DNA from: Gracilibacillus caseinilyticus
GTDB taxonomy: Bacteria > Bacillota > Bacilli > Bacillales > Amphibacillaceae
DNA length: 64,000 bases
Reading direction: 5' to 3'
NCBI RefSeq assembly: GCF_022919115.1
Contig: NZ_CP095072.1
Coordinates: 434,001-498,000, forward strand
Shown: in pieces, positions 1 to 8,607 of the stretch
How the letters are laid out: each line of letters starts with the position of its first letter
Numbering within the stretch: position 1 is the stretch's first letter
Translations under genes and position numbers: made by a program
Notes under the pieces: generated by a model
What the model was told of the DNA's origin: nothing
Seen by the model: only the letters and a program-made list of their open reading frames with translations
Databases searched by the model: none

Positions 1-9
1 AAACCGTCT

Positions 10-475
10 TTAAATTGTGTCTGTATCCCATCTATTATATCCAACCTCAACAGTACCGACATCATCTTTCACTGCCTGTAGTTCTTCCAATGTAACGCTT
101 GGTATATTTGTCTCCCTTTCATTCAGAAGTGTCTGAATATCAGAAAAGCTTGGTTCCTTGTTGATCATTTGATTTCTATCAATCTCTAATCGTGAATGTA
201 GTTTCTCTTCAGGAACAACGGCATAATAATCAATGGGTACCTGAAAGAAATGAGATACTGTTTGCATAACTGGTCCAATAGTTGAATTGTATACAGAGGC
301 GTGCAGCAGCTTAGCCTTGACAATTACTTCTCCTTGAGAATTGAAGATCTCTACATATATATCTCTCGGCATCATATCTTTAGCTGTTTCTTGATCCATC
401 ACATAATGAAAAGCTAATCGCACTAAATCATCACCATGTTGCTTCCAATAGCACCTCTTTTTCTCTCCGCTCCAT
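10..475 (-). pseudogene. Remnant joining an ECF sigma factor start to an LCP (LytR-CpsA-Psr) fragment
   Basis: Reading from an ATG at 475 with a good AGAGAG ribosome binding site gives MERREKEVLLEATW and then a stop. In a shifted frame the sequence continues GDDLVRLAFHYVMDQETAKD, which looks like the start of sigma-70 region 2 of an extracytoplasmic-function sigma factor. Immediately after this the protein changes character: RDIYVEI, KLLHASVYN, TVSHFF.VPIDYYAVV and VGTVEVGYN match the usual spacing of LCP-family cell-wall polymer transferases, but no complete catalytic domain is present. I infer that a deletion fused two genes and a frameshift followed. An open frame of 137 codons (10-423) remains and could still be translated from a GTG, but there is no ribosome site for it. 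The family assignments are from motif memory only. Confidence 0.55.
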
Positions 476-524
476 AGCTACTCTCTTTTCTATACCTTAT
501 AAGAAACTGCGAAATCGCCCTTTT

Positions 525-551
525 GACGATGCTAAAGCAATTAAAGTTTCA
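525..551 (-). promoter_or_regulatory. ECF-type sigma promoter upstream of the sigma/LCP remnant
   Basis: On the minus strand TGAAAC (546-551) and CGTC (525-528) are separated by 17 bases. This matches the -35/-10 pattern used by SigM/SigW-type ECF sigma factors. It lies about 50 bases upstream of the ATG at 475, as expected for a sigma gene that activates itself. Its presence supports reading the 5' part of the remnant as an ECF sigma gene. Confidence 0.5.
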
Positions 552-642
552 ATTTAATTTTTAAAATTTTTCTCTATTATCATCTGACTAATCCACTATT
601 TGGTAAAATGAGATATACTAAATATAGAAAGGAATGAAAAGC

Positions 643-1113
643 ATGCAGTTAACTACCAGAAAAATAAATAAAGATACCGCCAACCTAATTTTGGATTGGC
701 AATACCAAGCACCATATGATTTTTATAATAATGAGAATAATGAAGAAACTAGAAGTGAATTCCTAGATGGTTCCTATCAAGCTGTTTTTACCGATTCTGG
801 TGAGTTATTCGGATTTTTCTGCACAGGACCGAATGCTCAGATACCTGTTGCTGGAAAATTAGGGTTATACCGCGAATCAATGATTGATGTTGGGCTTGGA
901 ATGAACCCATTCTATGCAGGTAGTGGACACGGCTATGCATTTTGCTCTTTTATTCTTCAATGCATACGAAAGCAAAATAAAAAATTGCCATTACGCTTAT
1001 CTGTTGCAACTTTTAATAAAAGAGCGATTCATTTGTACGAGCAACTCGGATTCGCGGAACAGCATTCTTTTAATACGGATGCTGCAACATTTATTACGAT
1101 GGTGAAAGTGTAA
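643..1113 (+). CDS. GNAT family N-acetyltransferase
   Basis: A protein of about 156 residues with the GNAT fold. It has an acidic N-terminal half, a degenerate acetyl-CoA loop around VGLGMNPFYAGSGHGYAF, and the C-terminal signature RLSVATFNKRAIHLYEQLGF, where the NxRAxxLYexxGF pattern closes the CoA site. It should move an acetyl group from acetyl-CoA to an unknown amine. I chose the ATG at 643 because AAAGGA at 627-632 is well spaced for it; an in-frame ATG at 634 lies too close to that site. The gene stands alone between the sigma/LCP remnant and an AT-rich gap. A perfect 8-bp stem (1101-1122) spans its stop codon but has no T-run. Confidence 0.85.
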   Translation: MQLTTRKINKDTANLILDWQYQAPYDFYNNENNEETRSEFLDGSYQAVFTDSGELFGFFCTGPNAQIPVAGKLGLYRESMIDVGLGMNPFYAGSGHGYAFCSFILQCIRKQNKKLPLRLSVATFNKRAIHLYEQLGFAEQHSFNTDAATFITMVKV

Positions 1114-1435
1114 CCTTTCACCTCTCTCTACAATATTATTTCCCCTCTACAAAACCATTTTAGTAATAATCAGGTAACACTTTTATTTAACCAACCTAAA
1201 AACCCCAAAAATACATACTAAATACCTAAATCTATAATACTAGAAAACAGGAGAATAAGCTTATAAAAATAGCAAACGTTATCATCTATTGCTTTTTATG
1301 TAAAAACATTCCATCAAAACAATACAAAAAGACTAAATGAACATCATCAAATATGATGATAGACCTATTACCTGCTAATTATTATAAATTTCTTGTCGAT
1401 ATAAGGCATGTGTAATTTTGGGAGGTGAAACTATA
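1114..1435. other. AT-rich intergenic gap before the TPP-enzyme operon
   Basis: No coding signal is visible. A short inverted repeat, CATCAT-caaat-ATGATG, lies near 1347-1363 and could be part of the control region of the following operon. I could not pick a convincing -35/-10 pair. Confidence 0.4.
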
Positions 1436-3088
1436 TTGGTTAGCTTAGCTACTAATTTAGTAAAAGTTATAAAACAATTAGGCTGTGAACAGGCATTCGG
1501 AATTCCGGGAAAACCCATTACGCCGTTAATTATGGAAATGGAAAACCAAGGTATTAACTTTGTGCTTTCTCGGCATGAATGTGGAGCAGGTTACATGGCA
1601 ACAGGATATGCATTGCAGAATCAATCTCTTGGCGTTGCTCTTGGTACATCTGGCCCCGGGGGAACGAACTTGCTTACTGCAGCTGGACAAGCCAAAGCAT
1701 TTAATGCGCCGGTATTATTCATCACAGGCCATCCGCCTTTAGGAGAAAGTGGAAAAGCACTTGGACAGGATTCTAGTATGTTTGGAACTGACCTTGTTGA
1801 ACTATTTAAACCACTGACGCTTTTTAGTGCCAAAGTAGAAGATGCTACACTACTATCCAGTTACTTACAACATGCACTTCAAAAGGCACTCACTGGAAAA
1901 ATGGGGCCTGTCCACCTATCTATTCCACTTGATATATTGACACAGGAAGTACCTGACTTAGACATGCCAAATTGGCAAATAGCGGATAATCCTATCTCCG
2001 CTAACTTAAGCCAAGTAAAGCAATTATTATCAACAGCTCAGAAGCCCGTCATTTTAGTAGGTAAAGGAGCACATCGCTCTAAAGCCTATCAGGAGCTCCA
2101 AACTTTTGCAGAAGACTGGCAGATACCTGTCATGACTACACCTGGTGGCAAAGGCGCCTTTCCAACGCATCACCCGTTATCCCTTGGCAGCTTCGGCCTG
2201 GGAGGAACAGCTGCAGCGGAAACTTATATCGAAGACGGCATTGACATCATGATTGTAATCGGAACCCGTTTATCGGACATGTCAACTGCAGGTCTAAGTC
2301 CGAATCTTTATCCTAAACACATCATTCAATTTGATCAAGAGGAAGTCTTTGTAGGTAAAACAATCTTAGTTGACACGCTGCTTGTCAAAGGAGATGCGAA
2401 GCAAAATTTATCTAAACTCATCTCGCAATATGCTCCTGATCAACCTGTACACAAACGTAACCTTACGGCTTATTGGGTAGAGGAAAACAAAGCAAGAGAA
2501 TTAATCGCAAAGAATGAACCGAATAACAATCGGCTCTCCACAGCAACTGTCATGTTACATCTAAGAGATTTCTTACCACCTGACACAGTTGTTTTTGGTG
2601 ATGATGGCAGTCACACATTCTATGGCATTAAGTATTTCGACACCTTAAAACCTGGTACCTTTTATTTTGACGATGTCTTTGGTGCTATGGGGCACGGACT
2701 TGGATTAGCTATTGGTGCTTCTTTAGTCAAACAGGATCAACCTATTGTCTCTTTTGTTGGAGATGGTTGTTTCATGATGCACGGAATGGAGCTTTCGGCC
2801 GCTGTCGATCAACAAGCAAATATTACGTTCGTCGTGTTTAATAATGGCATGCTCGATATGGTAGACAAAGGAATGAAAGTTGGCCTCGGCAAAGCGGCAG
2901 GTACAACTTACCAATATGGTATCGACGCTACTCAATTTGGTGTCTCAATAGGTATGGAAAGCATCCGATGTCACAGTATTCATGAATTAGAAGCAGCTAT
3001 TAAACAAGCGATAGAAACAGATGGACCGTCTATTGTCGAAGTTTTTACACGTCAGGATGAGGTACCGCCTACGTTGAAGAGAGGTTAA
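1436..3088 (+). CDS. Thiamine pyrophosphate-dependent enzyme, acetolactate synthase-like
   Basis: A protein of about 550 residues with the three-domain plan of the TPP enzyme family (pyrimidine-binding, central, PP-binding). The activating glutamate is in SRHECGAGYMATGYAL (about residue 48), followed by GTSGPGGTNLLTAAGQA, the central-domain entry GPVHLSIPLDI, and the TPP/Mg motif GDGC...FNNGM (about residues 442-469). Family members decarboxylate 2-oxo acids or oxalyl-CoA; the substrate here cannot be read from the sequence, and the catalytic-loop residues differ from IlvB. The start is TTG at 1436, 8 bases after GGGAGGTG. It is followed within 22 bases by a CMD-family gene and then an unknown gene, which suggests one operon and one pathway. 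Confidence 0.85.
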   Translation: MVSLATNLVKVIKQLGCEQAFGIPGKPITPLIMEMENQGINFVLSRHECGAGYMATGYALQNQSLGVALGTSGPGGTNLLTAAGQAKAFNAPVLFITGHPPLGESGKALGQDSSMFGTDLVELFKPLTLFSAKVEDATLLSSYLQHALQKALTGKMGPVHLSIPLDILTQEVPDLDMPNWQIADNPISANLSQVKQLLSTAQKPVILVGKGAHRSKAYQELQTFAEDWQIPVMTTPGGKGAFPTHHPLSLGSFGLGGTAAAETYIEDGIDIMIVIGTRLSDMSTAGLSPNLYPKHIIQFDQEEVFVGKTILVDTLLVKGDAKQNLSKLISQYAPDQPVHKRNLTAYWVEENKARELIAKNEPNNNRLSTATVMLHLRDFLPPDTVVFGDDGSHTFYGIKYFDTLKPGTFYFDDVFGAMGHGLGLAIGASLVKQDQPIVSFVGDGCFMMHGMELSAAVDQQANITFVVFNNGMLDMVDKGMKVGLGKAAGTTYQYGIDATQFGVSIGMESIRCHSIHELEAAIKQAIETDGPSIVEVFTRQDEVPPTLKRG

Positions 3089-3110
3089 TTATCCAAAAGG
3101 AGTGATCAAT

Positions 3111-3488
3111 GTGAATAAGCAAGAATTAGGTTGGAAAAAAGTTGATGAATTGGGTGGGACAAGAGGTATTAAAGCCATCAAGGCGATGGAAGATGCTTCT
3201 CCTCGTCTAGCAAGACTTGCCTTAGAGTTTGGCTATGCGGATGTGTATGAAAATGACAATTTAGATGTAAAGCAGAGGGCACTTGTGACACTATCATCAC
3301 TAATTTCGCAAGGTGATGCTGGCAGAGGACTTCACTATCATTTTTATGCTGCTTTAAACGTTGGGTTAAAGCAAGAGGAAGTATTAGAAGTGATCAATCA
3401 TTGCAGTGCATATGTTGGTTTCCCTAAAGCAATTCATGCATTGCATATATTCCAGGAAGTAGCCGAAGAATTCGAAAATAATAACTAG
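3111..3488 (+). CDS. Carboxymuconolactone decarboxylase (CMD) family protein
   Basis: A helical protein of about 125 residues with the CMD/AhpD fold. The core runs RALVTLSSLISQGDAGRGLHYHFYAALNVGLKQEEVLEVINHCSAYVGFPKAIHAL, which matches the usual arrangement of two helices and the G-P-x-A motif. The CxxC peroxidase pair of AhpD is absent; only one Cys (in NHCSAY) is seen, so a thiol-peroxidase role is unlikely and a decarboxylase or lyase-type role is possible. The start GTG at 3111 follows AAAGGAGTG by 6-7 bases. The gene sits second in the TPP-enzyme operon. Confidence 0.8.
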   Translation: MNKQELGWKKVDELGGTRGIKAIKAMEDASPRLARLALEFGYADVYENDNLDVKQRALVTLSSLISQGDAGRGLHYHFYAALNVGLKQEEVLEVINHCSAYVGFPKAIHALHIFQEVAEEFENNN

Positions 3489-3500
3489 GAGGAAAAAAAA

Positions 3501-3881
3501 ATGAGCACGTATGAATCGAAAGAATATAAAGATGTGTTTTATTTCAAATACAAGGTAATGGCAAGTACGGTGGAGCAAGCTAAACAAGAGGCTAATTATG
3601 TACGTACACAACTGCAAAAGCCGCATATTAAGAAATTCTTAAATGACAACAGTTTAATTCAAACCGTTGCCAAACCTGAAGTAAATGAAGTATGGGGCCA
3701 ATTAATGCAAGACGTTGCAAACCATGTTGAAAAGAACGCAACGATCGCACCCAACGTTACATTAAAAATGCAATTAAATCGCCTATCACGTTCAGCTGGA
3801 ACAAAAGACAGTGTCAAAGCATTTACTACATTGGAGGAAGCTTCAAAATTCCTTGGTGTAGAAGAAATGGAAGCTTTATAA
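3501..3881 (+). CDS. Conserved-looking protein of unknown function, third gene of the TPP operon
   Basis: A soluble protein of 126 residues that I do not recognise. It has a strong AGGAGG ribosome site and starts 12 bases after the CMD gene, so co-translation is likely. The sequence predicts a beta strand (KDVFYFKYKVMA) followed by helices, and ends with KAFTTLEEASKFLGV, a pattern also seen at the end of STAS/SpoIIAA-like domains. That resemblance is weak. No metal ligands, signal peptide or membrane segment can be seen. Its constant partners, if any, would be the best guide to its role. Confidence 0.7.
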   Translation: MSTYESKEYKDVFYFKYKVMASTVEQAKQEANYVRTQLQKPHIKKFLNDNSLIQTVAKPEVNEVWGQLMQDVANHVEKNATIAPNVTLKMQLNRLSRSAGTKDSVKAFTTLEEASKFLGVEEMEAL

Positions 3882-3890
3882 GGTAGTGTA

Positions 3891-5066
3891 ATGATGAAAA
3901 TAAGAGATAATATAATGAAAGGCAACCAGATTTTAATCTTTTATACCTTACTCATTGCTATTCTTTCGATGGCCATGATGGTCCTTGTCCTGGACTTTTT
4001 CTCTTTTGCTATAACCAGTATGTATTTTGTAATTAGCGTCATTTCCGTGCTTGTATTAGCTACAGGACTGGCCATGCTGTTGTTAAAATGGAAGCCACTT
4101 GCTTCTAAGGAAGATCATTTAGCAGAAGAAACTGTAACAAATGGGTCTGAGATGGATGACGATACAAAAGAGCTTTCTTCAAAAACAGCAGCAGCAGCGA
4201 TGCAATTACAGTCTACAACTAAAGAGACAAGTGATGCTATCTCAGAAATCTCAACTACCATGCAGGACATGGCTTCAGGGGTCGATACACAAGCCAATGA
4301 AATACAGGAAGCAAATCAAACGTCTGGACAAATTTTCTTTAGCCTCAAAGAGATTGAGGAGAGTTTTAATTTTGTTTCGGAAATATCTGCACAGGCGATA
4401 GAACAATCCAGAAATGGCGATGAAGCTGTAGTGAAGATCATGAACCAAATGGAGCTTATTGGTGATCAAGTCAATCAATCTATTGAAGTGGTTCATCAAT
4501 TAGATCAAAAAACAAATCAGGTTGGCGATATTTTGTCGTTGATTACGGACATTTCTAATCAGACAAATCTATTAGCACTTAACGCAGCAATTGAAGCAGC
4601 TCGCGCAGGAGAACACGGACAAGGATTCTCTGTTGTTGCTGATGAGGTAAGAAAATTAGCTGAACAAACGAACAATGCAACCAATCAAACTCAAGGATTG
4701 ATCCAAGAAATTCAAGCAGGTACAGCGGAAGTGACGAACGTTATTTCTAAAGGGGGACAATCGATAAAAGATGGTGCAGCCCTTAATGAAAATGTAAAGG
4801 AAGTCTTCCACGAAATTGCTGAAAATATTGATGAAGTGGACGAATTCATCCAAGACCTAAAATCAGCCATATTTGATGTAACCAACAACATGCACCAAAT
4901 GTCTACTTCGATGACAAAAGTGTCCGAAGAAGTAACTGGATCTAATGCCAATATCGAAAACGTGGTGGCTGTTATAGAAGAATTAAATGCCTCTATGCAG
5001 GAAGTCTCAAGTTCGGCACACATTCTTTCAGATATAGCAAACACGTTAGATGAGAAAGTTAACTAA
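3891..5066 (+). CDS. Methyl-accepting chemotaxis protein without an extracellular sensor domain
   Basis: A protein of 391 residues. Two closely spaced membrane segments (about residues 13-33 and 40-62) are joined by only a few residues, so no extracellular ligand domain is present, and no HAMP domain is evident. The rest is the coiled-coil signalling domain, with the conserved hairpin tip [21 protein letters not shown] (from about residue 219) that binds CheA and CheW. Such receptors usually sense something in the membrane or cytoplasm. It begins 9 bases after the unknown gene of the TPP operon and may be read through from it, which would tie taxis to that pathway. A terminator follows. Confidence 0.9.
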   Translation: MMKIRDNIMKGNQILIFYTLLIAILSMAMMVLVLDFFSFAITSMYFVISVISVLVLATGLAMLLLKWKPLASKEDHLAEETVTNGSEMDDDTKELSSKTAAAAMQLQSTTKETSDAISEISTTMQDMASGVDTQANEIQEANQTSGQIFFSLKEIEESFNFVSEISAQAIEQSRNGDEAVVKIMNQMELIGDQVNQSIEVVHQLDQKTNQVGDILSLITDISNQTNLLALNAAIEAARAGEHGQGFSVVADEVRKLAEQTNNATNQTQGLIQEIQAGTAEVTNVISKGGQSIKDGAALNENVKEVFHEIAENIDEVDEFIQDLKSAIFDVTNNMHQMSTSMTKVSEEVTGSNANIENVVAVIEELNASMQEVSSSAHILSDIANTLDEKVN

Positions 5067-5095
5067 ATATAAATATGAAAAAGTTTTGTGTGATT

Positions 5096-5142
5096 GGTCT
5101 TGCTTTAAAGTGAGGATCAGTTATGCAAGACTTTTTATTTTT
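5096..5142 (+). terminator. Terminator after the chemoreceptor gene
   Basis: GTCTTGC pairs with GCAAGAC across a loop of about 21 bases and is followed by a T-rich run. It would end the operon that starts at 1436. Confidence 0.6.
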
Positions 5143-5255
5143 TCACACCACTACTAGCATATATTTTATGTTAGTGAGAAATTTTGTCAATCACTATATT
5201 GTAATATTTGTAATTTTCATGCTATACTAAACTATATTGTATTACAACCTAGTTT

Positions 5256-5283
5256 GACATCTAAACACAGACATCTAAACACA
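5256..5283 (+). repeat. Tandem 14-bp duplication upstream of padR
   Basis: GACATCTAAACACA occurs twice in a row directly before the AGGAGG of the PadR gene. Further upstream CTATATTGTAATA and CTATATTGTATTA form a second near-duplicate pair. These may be regulator sites or simple slippage; the sequence alone does not decide. Confidence 0.6.
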
Positions 5284-5296
5284 AGGAGGAAATGGA

Positions 5297-5623
5297 TTGT
5301 CTTCAACTCAAATTCTAAAAGGTATTCTTGAAGGTTGCCTCCTCTCCATTATCGCAAAGGGAGAAATTTACGGATATGAAATGACGGAAAAACTTAATAG
5401 TTATGGTTTTACTATGGTGAGTGAAGGCAGCATTTATCCCTTATTACTACGAATGAAAAAAGAAGAACTGGTAGCTACTCATCATAAGAAGATTCCATCA
5501 GGTGGACCAAAGCGGAAATACTACACGTTAACTCCAAAGGGCGAAGATGAATTGAAAGAATTTAAGCAAAAATGGAGCGCGATCTCTGAAAGTGTCCATG
5601 AATTATTAGGGAAGGAAGGATGA
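5297..5623 (+). CDS. PadR family transcriptional regulator
   Basis: A 108-residue winged-helix protein. The N-terminal helices (GILEGCLLSIIAKGEIYGYEMTEKL), the recognition part (SEGSIYPLLLRMKKEELV) and the wing (GGPKRKYYTLTPKGEDEL) are all typical of PadR. PadR proteins repress their own operon and a linked membrane or efflux gene, and are released by ligands. The start is TTG at 5297, placed just after AAGGAGGAAA. The next gene overlaps it by ATGA, giving the common PadR-HAAS pair. The repeats just upstream are candidate operators. Confidence 0.92.
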   Translation: MSSTQILKGILEGCLLSIIAKGEIYGYEMTEKLNSYGFTMVSEGSIYPLLLRMKKEELVATHHKKIPSGGPKRKYYTLTPKGEDELKEFKQKWSAISESVHELLGKEG

Positions 5624-6375
5624 ATTTTAATATGAAACTTTCTGCTAAAAGTACAGATTTTTTAGAAAACCTGAGATTGTATTTGTTTTCAAGCGGAAAA
5701 AACACGAATGAAAGCGATGAAATTATTGAAGAATTAGAAAGTCACTTATACGAGGCAGAAAAAGCGGGAAAAAATGTAGATGACATCATTAGCATGTCAC
5801 CAAAAGCATTTATGGAGCAAATCGCAGATGAAGTCCCCTTTGATTTACTAAATCTGTTGAAGTATGTTCCGATTATTTTTCTTGGAGGATTCTCTTATAT
5901 ACTCTTAGGTCAAGTGATCATAGGCGACGTCTCCTACTCTATCATTCAACTTATTGGCTATCCTTTGATTTTGTTAAGTTTTTTATTAATCACTTCCGTC
6001 CTATTTAGAATGATCGCAAGTAGAAATCTGACACAAGTAACAGAATGGCTATTGATCTCACTTCCTGGTATTTTGGTGATTTCCTTTTTTATCGGATTAC
6101 ATTATTTAAATGACTATGTTCATTCACCCGTTATACTCTTTGGAGATAGCGCTGCTATTGTCACCGCTATTCTGGCAATTTGTATATTGATTGCAATTGC
6201 TTTATGGAGTAAGACATGGTTTTCCATTATCATTCCGATTATATTATTTTTACCAGAAGCGGCTGTACGAATGACAGCTTTTCCTGAGAATACGAAATTA
6301 ATTATAACTAGTGTCCTTACTTTCGTATTGTTATATATTATAACGGTAACTACTACCCGAAAAAAGAAAGGTTGA
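5620..6375 (+). CDS. HAAS domain-containing membrane protein
   Basis: A protein of 251 residues. About 80 N-terminal residues form a soluble helical domain (ENLRLYLFSSGK ... IIEELESHLYEAEKAGKN) of the HAAS type that is often found next to PadR regulators. The remainder carries about six hydrophobic segments. The function of such proteins is not established; they are thought to work with the linked PadR regulator. Its start overlaps the padR stop (ATGA), which points to translational coupling. Confidence 0.8.
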   Translation: MNFNMKLSAKSTDFLENLRLYLFSSGKNTNESDEIIEELESHLYEAEKAGKNVDDIISMSPKAFMEQIADEVPFDLLNLLKYVPIIFLGGFSYILLGQVIIGDVSYSIIQLIGYPLILLSFLLITSVLFRMIASRNLTQVTEWLLISLPGILVISFFIGLHYLNDYVHSPVILFGDSAAIVTAILAICILIAIALWSKTWFSIIIPIILFLPEAAVRMTAFPENTKLIITSVLTFVLLYIITVTTTRKKKG

Positions 6376-6820
6376 TTAATCTGCTACAGCAACAATGGGG
6401 ATATAAAGACTTTGTCATTAACACTACCAAAGAAGAGTTAGATATCGATACAGTCCACCAATTTCTAAGTAAAGAATCGTATATTGGGCGCAAGGCATCG
6501 CAATTGAAGATGTCAAAAAAACCGATTGATCATACAACATTATGCTTTGGCATGTATCATATAAATAAAGATATGAGCTAGAAAAGAAGATTGATTGGTT
6601 TTACCAGGGTGATTTCGGATTACATGCTGTTACAAAAGCAAATATTCATGGCTTTAACAAACTGTATCTCACCACAGACCAGGAAGACTACTATGAGAAA
6701 ATCGGCTGGACCTTTCTTGAGAATGCTTATATGATTTATGGATCTTCATCCAAAGTGTATAAGAAACAAACAGATATCACGAATACTATAATCCACAAAT
6801 CACAAAATCCTTTTTGGTAA
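6372..6820 (+). pseudogene. Acetyltransferase remnant made of two GNAT parts
   Basis: The first 60 or so codons (VINTTKEELDIDTVHQFLS ... LCFGMYHINK) are the N-terminus of a small GNAT protein. The frame then stops at 6581. One base over, the reading continues YELEKKIDWFYQGDFGLHAV ... LYLTTDQEDYYEKIGWTFLE, the C-terminal half of another GNAT type, ending at 6820. The acetyl-CoA binding centre is missing. A deletion between two acetyltransferase genes is the simplest reading. The remnant overlaps the 3' end of the DUF2332 gene on the other strand. Confidence 0.7.
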
Positions 6821-7837
6821 TTCCCAAGTAAACCATCTGCCATGCCCATCCGTCTGCCCAATTCTTTTAACATACTCTGTTCCATCTACATAATACTGAA
6901 GGTGTAAATCTCTATCTTCTATGTTGTTATAAATGTGGAATATTTCTCTGTTTTCGCCAATCATTTTCACATGATGAAGCAGCTTATTTACTGCATCTTC
7001 AGGCATTTGGTTGGCCACATGGGTATGGAAAACACAAATACAATAATCGTTTGAAATATTTTCAGTTAGGTTCGGAAGCAGCTCTACTCCATCACCATCA
7101 ATTAATGTCAAATGGTTCTCTTTTACACACCGTGATGCTTTTTGAAATAATACTCGTCTTTCGTGATGCTCTGGCCAAATCAAGGCATTCAGCCAAAGAT
7201 ATTCTGTCTCTTTCTTTAAATCAACCGTATGTAAATCCACTCCGATCCTATTGGCTACAGGAGGTATATTGTCTTTAAGAAACGGCATTTTTCCTTTTTT
7301 TATAATAGAGTACAGATGCACGTCAGCATTTCTATTTCCATAGATTTCATTTGAACCATAAGAATAGCTGTATTTATCCCAAAGCAATTGCAAGCCAGCG
7401 CTTGTCCCTATTTCTATTTGAGCTAACGGTTTATGAACAGTATCAAAAATATACTGAAATACAGGAAACAGATAGGCACAGCGTCTTACTTCATTGGTTT
7501 GTACTAATTTGTTCTGTATCATGTCTTTAATTTCGGAAGAATGATTCAAGCAGAAATCTTTAAAATATGGGAAAGAATCTCTTACACTACTTGGATTATC
7601 AACAATACTCGGATAAAATTCTTTAAGTTTATGATCCTTTCCTGTTAATAACAAAAAATGTACAGCGCCAAATAATAAATTCGGAATGGGTTGACCTTGT
7701 TTCGCATGAGATGCTAAAGCTATCAACTCCGAATCATCAGCAATTTTCAAGGATAAATATTCATATAAAGGGCTTGAACCTGTACATTCCCTTTCGGCAA
7801 AGGTTCTAAATACTTTTGATAGCTGCGATACTGACAT
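6800..7837 (-). CDS. DUF2332 domain-containing protein
   Basis: A protein of about 345 residues that matches the DUF2332 family along its length. The middle carries IEIGTSAGLQLLWDKYSY, which resembles a nucleotide- or SAM-binding loop, then GVDLHTVDLKKETEYLWLNALIWPEHHER and a C-terminal TDGHGRWFTWEL. The biochemical role of the family is not known; a methyltransferase-like fold is suspected. The ATG at 7837 was chosen because AAGGAGTGGGAAGG precedes it; a GTG at 7846 lies inside that site. Confidence 0.85.
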   Translation of the reverse strand: MSVSQLSKVFRTFAERECTGSSPLYEYLSLKIADDSELIALASHAKQGQPIPNLLFGAVHFLLLTGKDHKLKEFYPSIVDNPSSVRDSFPYFKDFCLNHSSEIKDMIQNKLVQTNEVRRCAYLFPVFQYIFDTVHKPLAQIEIGTSAGLQLLWDKYSYSYGSNEIYGNRNADVHLYSIIKKGKMPFLKDNIPPVANRIGVDLHTVDLKKETEYLWLNALIWPEHHERRVLFQKASRCVKENHLTLIDGDGVELLPNLTENISNDYCICVFHTHVANQMPEDAVNKLLHHVKMIGENREIFHIYNNIEDRDLHLQYYVDGTEYVKRIGQTDGHGRWFTWELPKRIL

Positions 7838-7896
7838 CCTTCCCACTCCTTATCTATTTGATAATTTCATTTACTCTATCTCTGAATTGCACATGG

Positions 7897-8292
7897 TCAA
7901 GGTGCTACCAATTCGACCTTTATTCTGTCTGGATCCTCGAAATAAACGGCGTAATGATCATTTCCACCTGCAAAGGGATGCTTATCTGTGTAAAGGATTT
8001 TCAAACCTTTTTGTTCCAGCTGTCTTGTCATGTCATCTACATGTTGACGGGAACTTGCGTGGAATGCTAAATGGTTTAGACCTACTCGGCATCTATGATA
8101 GGAAATGTCCATAAACCTTTCTTCTGCTTGCACAAAAACAATATAGGTCCCTCCCATTTTCCAACTGTGTCCACTATCCCACGATTGGAATGATTCATAT
8201 CCTAATTCCTCTAAAAACCAGCCCCAAAAGGTAAGGGAACTTTTTAAATCGGATACATATAGTTCATTATGGTGAATTAGTCCTCTTGACAT
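7897..8292 (-). CDS. VOC family (glyoxalase/bleomycin resistance fold) protein
   Basis: A protein of about 131 residues with the paired beta-alpha-beta modules of the vicinal oxygen chelate fold. Candidate metal ligands are His in IHHNELYVSD near the start, His in LNHLAFHA in the middle and Glu in RIKVELVAP at the end. The motif DHYAVYFEDPDRIKVEL is typical of the family. It could be a lyase, dioxygenase or drug-binding protein. The ATG at 8292 has AGAGGA upstream. It lies 59 bases before the DUF2332 gene on the same strand. Confidence 0.85.
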   Translation of the reverse strand: MSRGLIHHNELYVSDLKSSLTFWGWFLEELGYESFQSWDSGHSWKMGGTYIVFVQAEERFMDISYHRCRVGLNHLAFHASSRQHVDDMTRQLEQKGLKILYTDKHPFAGGNDHYAVYFEDPDRIKVELVAP

Positions 8293-8375
8293 TACGTTAC
8301 ATCCTCTCAAATCTGTAAATCACCTTATGAGTCAGGGTACATTTATTTAAACACTCCCAAGAAAGAACGCCACCC

Positions 8376-8501
8376 TCAGTGCTTACCTTCGTTTATATTT
8401 CTATTTCGCGCAACTCCCCAAACTACTATCCCTAATAGCAATAATGCAACGAAAACAAATAGGGAAACCTTTACTATTTTTTCACCAAGCTCCTTACACA
8501 A
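8376..8501 (-). CDS. Possible small single-pass membrane protein
   Basis: An open frame of about 41 codons starting at TTG (8501) encodes a hydrophobic stretch (VSLFVFVALLLLGIVVWGVAR) with a charged tail. The length and the one membrane span are common among small Bacillaceae proteins. No good ribosome site precedes the start, so this is a weak call; it could also be the tail of a decayed gene. Confidence 0.3.
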   Translation of the reverse strand: MCKELGEKIVKVSLFVFVALLLLGIVVWGVARNRNINEGKH

Positions 8502-8543
8502 TTAATCACAATAATTTTAACATAAATTACCATCCGCGGGATA

Positions 8544-8576
8544 CAAAAAAAGATGAACCACAAAAATAGTTCATCT
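8544..8576 (-). terminator. Terminator of the DbpA helicase gene
   Basis: On the minus strand AGATGAAC pairs with GTTCATCT over a 10-base loop and is followed by seven T. It lies about 30 bases past the helicase stop codon. Confidence 0.85.
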
Positions 8577-8607
8577 CTTAACAATTATGACATGCATTTT
8601 CGTAACA

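Noticed and set aside
10..423. Intact 137-residue protein
   Set aside because: The start is a GTG without a ribosome site, and the upstream sequence continues the sigma-factor reading in a broken frame.
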